Below, piece by piece: positions 61,728-64,000 of a stretch of DNA of 64,000 bases; position 1 is the stretch's first letter; every line of letters begins with the position of its first letter. Location: assembly GCA_015520735.1 (NCBI GenBank), contig WAPN01000026.1, positions 1-64,000 of the forward strand, in the 5' to 3' direction. Both the position numbers and the translations under genes were made by a program. The DNA is from Desulfurococcales archaeon (GTDB lineage: Archaea > Thermoproteota > Thermoprotei_A > Sulfolobales > Desulfurococcaceae). The notes below the pieces were generated by a model. That model worked only from the letters and a program-made list of their open reading frames with translations. It was not told where the DNA came from and did no database searches.

Positions 61728-63728
61728 TTAAACTTCATCGACTATACCATACTCCTTGAAGGCTTTTATTAACTTATCCTCATGTCTTCTAGATGATCTC
61801 TTCCATATTGCCGGATCACCTGTTATTAATGGAAGTACAACTCTTTCTACGAGTACCTCCGCTACGGGACAAACATCTATACAGATTTTACACCTATCAC
61901 ATCGATTGCCGAATACGGCTCCATGATTTCTAAGCATAATATTATTTCTAGGGCACCATATAATACAGCTTCCACATTTAGTGCATCCATAGATTCTATA
62001 GATAGCTTTCAAGATATCCGCTATCTCTTCAAGACTATCCTCAAGCTTTTTATTCACAATTATCGTATTTCTCGAAATTAATGCATGTACATCGTTTATG
62101 CCGATGCTTATACTTGATTTATCTTTATCCCCCTTCATTGACACATTAGGAGTAATTGTCTTCAGCGAATAAGTAATTCGTTCAACCATGTTTTTCCGTA
62201 GAATATTGTTGTCGAAGTCTATCTCGGTCTCTTTATCATTCTTCTTTACTCTGCAAGGGGCTAGTCCTATTTCTGAGAACTTTAATCTAAGAGTATATTC
62301 TTTTTTCCAATCTATTTCATAGCCAAATATACGTTTGGTAAGTCTTTGCTTAGCGACGGCTGGTGATAACCATCTCCATAGTCCTAAGGTTACCCATTCC
62401 TTTGGTTGGTGTAGTTTTTCTCTCCAATACTCCAGCTCTTCGATCCATTTATTCCATAACTCAGGATAGGTTTTCTCTACCTCTTTGAACTCCGCTAACG
62501 TGCTTGAGGGACATAAGAAGCACCCCAGTCTTTCGAACCCCTTATCATATAAGGGATTGTATGGAAGATTGTTTTTCTTTATATAAAGCCATTCTAGTAA
62601 CTGGTTCCATTCCTGAATAGGTGTGGCACTAATCAGATGCGGTATCCAGCGGTTTCTCCATATGATAGGACTTTTTGCACGATCAATTGATTCGAATGCG
62701 CGCTGACCTACTATGTTTAGTGCTTTCCGAAACCATTTATTCCTCGCAGTTCTTGCTAATGGAACTAGCTTGGTTATCTTACAACACCAGCGATAGTCTT
62801 TGCCCGGAGGACCAAATATCCTTACAGCTTTCCAGAAGATATTCCCAGCTGATGCTACAGTTAGCTTCAAGCCGTATTTTTGGGAGACATATTCCACATT
62901 CTTTATTGTATCAGGAAGTTCTAGTCCTGTATCATTAAACAGTAGTTCTGCGCCGCCGAGAGCTTTTAATGTTAGATACAGCGCTATTAGACTGTCTTTT
63001 CCACCCGAATAAGAAACCACTACAGGGCCTCCATACAGCATATACAGTTTTCTAAGTAGCTTAACGGATCTGTCTTCATAATACTGTAAACCATATTCAT
63101 TATGTTTTATAACAGTATTGAGATCCGCTGGTTTCCCGCTTGTTTCCACAGGATGTTTTCTCCTCTTAAAGACCTTAATTACTTGTACTCCTTCGCCAGT
63201 AATTTCTCCTATACCTATAACCTCGTCCCTCTCATTGATGATCACTACCTGTTTTGAAGTAGTAGAGGGGGTCGAACAAATGATTTTTCCACGGGGTATA
63301 CGAGTATTAATTCTGATGGAATCGACCATACCTTGATTATACAATATGTAGGCGCCAGCGAATGTTAAACGAAACCTCCACTTATCCCTAAAGGGATCAT
63401 AATATAATTGACCCATAACATTCCCGGAAGAAACGACCTCCCACATCTGATCCCAATGTGGAACCTTATTGAAAAGAATGAACATGTCTTTGAACAAGGC
63501 ATCATAGATTCGTAAATCATTAAACTCATAAAATATAGCTGCTTGAAGCTTCTTTAAATCCCGGTCAAAAGCTGGTCTCGCATCACCAGGCTCAGTTAAT
63601 CTCAGAATAAAGAATAAGTCTTCTTGGCCGGGCAGAGGCTTTATTATCGGGATATTATAGTCTGGATCCCAATATATCTTAGTTGTCTTGGGCCATAATT
63701 TCTTCATTGTTATCAGTCCTAGTTCCAT
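61728..63728 (-). CDS. PAPS reductase-like adenylyl enzyme with 4Fe-4S domain
   Basis: 666 residues. Residues about 1-220 form an N-terminal PUA-like region. The adenine alpha-hydrolase core has the PP-loop VVSYSGGKDSLIALYL near residue 236 and the later CCKITK and GCFLCPSS cysteines. The C-terminus has two cluster motifs: CTKCGSCIIWCP and CDRCKICIDVCP. It is a known archaeal family annotated as phosphoadenosine phosphosulfate reductase, but true sulfate reduction is not proven. It may thiolate or reduce another substrate. ATG 63728, or 63707. Confidence 0.85.
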   Translation of the reverse strand: MELGLITMKKLWPKTTKIYWDPDYNIPIIKPLPGQEDLFFILRLTEPGDARPAFDRDLKKLQAAIFYEFNDLRIYDALFKDMFILFNKVPHWDQMWEVVSSGNVMGQLYYDPFRDKWRFRLTFAGAYILYNQGMVDSIRINTRIPRGKIICSTPSTTSKQVVIINERDEVIGIGEITGEGVQVIKVFKRRKHPVETSGKPADLNTVIKHNEYGLQYYEDRSVKLLRKLYMLYGGPVVVSYSGGKDSLIALYLTLKALGGAELLFNDTGLELPDTIKNVEYVSQKYGLKLTVASAGNIFWKAVRIFGPPGKDYRWCCKITKLVPLARTARNKWFRKALNIVGQRAFESIDRAKSPIIWRNRWIPHLISATPIQEWNQLLEWLYIKKNNLPYNPLYDKGFERLGCFLCPSSTLAEFKEVEKTYPELWNKWIEELEYWREKLHQPKEWVTLGLWRWLSPAVAKQRLTKRIFGYEIDWKKEYTLRLKFSEIGLAPCRVKKNDKETEIDFDNNILRKNMVERITYSLKTITPNVSMKGDKDKSSISIGINDVHALISRNTIIVNKKLEDSLEEIADILKAIYRIYGCTKCGSCIIWCPRNNIMLRNHGAVFGNRCDRCKICIDVCPVAEVLVERVVLPLITGDPAIWKRSSRRHEDKLIKAFKEYGIVDEV

Positions 63729-63786
63729 TAATAGTTTCGGTTATCCCACCTATCAATATATTCTTAGACTCTTATGGGTGATTGTA

Positions 63787-64000
63787 TTGAACAATATTAT
63801 TAGTTTTATTCAGGGAATAATAGTGAACGTGACCATTGTTGCTTGGGTTATATTTTTCCTGACTTGGGTTATCGGATGGGCTATAAGGGGATTACCCATT
63901 CCATTTATGAGAATTAAGAGAACTGGGGAACGATTTATAGAAGATGCGGTGTGGGCGGCATTCTGGCTAGCAATGGGGACAACAGTGTTCGCGCTGATCG
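63787..64000 (+). CDS. Two-helix membrane protein, CedA1-like, partial
   Basis: The first 71 codons run off the window. TTG at 63787 with GGGTGAT upstream. Helix 1 (VTIVAWVIFFLTWVIGWAI), a basic loop (RGLPIPFMRIKRTGERF), then the start of helix 2 (AVWAAFWLAMGTTVFALI). This hairpin layout resembles VirB2-like CedA1 of the Ced DNA import pilus. Supported by the CedB-like ATPase 5 kb away; unproven without the rest of the gene. Confidence 0.5.
   Translation, partial: MNNIISFIQGIIVNVTIVAWVIFFLTWVIGWAIRGLPIPFMRIKRTGERFIEDAVWAAFWLAMGTTVFALI

Overview
The window is a piece of a hyperthermophilic crenarchaeal chromosome (Thermoproteota), most likely Desulfurococcales or a close relative. The evidence is reverse gyrase, two Alba proteins, topoisomerase VI, RadA, a PCNA, two proteasome beta subunits, FttA, sn-glycerol-1-phosphate dehydrogenase and GGGP synthase (archaeal ether lipids), LSm and L37e proteins, tRNA genes with introns after position 37, a crenarchaeal-type structural subunit of the tRNA splicing endonuclease, and many GTG/TTG starts behind GGTG/GGAGG ribosome sites. 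No IS elements, CRISPR arrays or rRNA genes were seen. The gene density is high.

Layout. 1-5.6 kb: tRNA-Met, SAH hydrolase, an HTH protein, two C/D box sRNAs next to an intron-containing tRNA-Arg, endonuclease V with a proteasome beta subunit that lacks the catalytic threonine, a TFB-like protein and a Nog1-type GTPase. 5.5-9.9 kb: leftward set of catalytic proteasome beta, FttA, NMN adenylyltransferase and RtcA. 10-15.6 kb: G1P dehydrogenase, FKBP isomerase, PUA protein, LSm-L37e, TyrRS, tRNA-Ala (intron), RAM-domain protein and Tsr3. 15.6-16.1 kb: a probable replication origin, an AT-rich core flanked by several ORB-like sites. 16.2-16.5 kb: RNase P RNA. 16.6-19.6 kb: four-subunit 2-oxoacid:ferredoxin oxidoreductase operon. 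19.6-26.4 kb: Sec61 beta, MazG-like protein, Elf1-GGGP synthase, SWIM protein, tRNA-Pro (intron), MtnA, then the splicing endonuclease structural subunit, HisRS and the RtcB ligase.

26.4-29.8 kb: type IV pilus operon (pilin, ATPase, TadC-like protein); its likely prepilin peptidase is at 38.9 kb. 30-32.9 kb: Top6B-Top6A. 33-38.8 kb: CDF transporter with a NifX-like tail, zinc-ribbon and ASCH proteins, ThrRS, a hypothetical and RadA. 40-41.7 kb: frameshifted ABC exporter. 42-44.7 kb: HIT protein and small conserved proteins. 44.7-49.2 kb: reverse gyrase between two Alba paralogues. 49.3-57 kb: poorly known small proteins, XPB-like helicase, HTH-PRTase and AbrB-ACT regulators, DUF72 protein and a PCNA that appears to start at CTG. 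57-64 kb: a membrane-anchored HerA/VirB4-like ATPase (CedB-like), an Lhr-type helicase, a PAPS-reductase-like/ferredoxin protein, and at the right edge the start of a two-helix membrane protein resembling CedA1. The last region may be part of a Ced-type DNA import system.

Themes: RNA processing (tRNA introns, endonuclease subunit, RtcB, RtcA, RNase P, C/D sRNAs, FttA, LSm, Tsr3) and DNA topology, replication and repair (origin, reverse gyrase, Alba, Topo VI, PCNA, RadA, XPB, Lhr, EndoV). Function calls come from reading motifs in the translations; no database search was possible.
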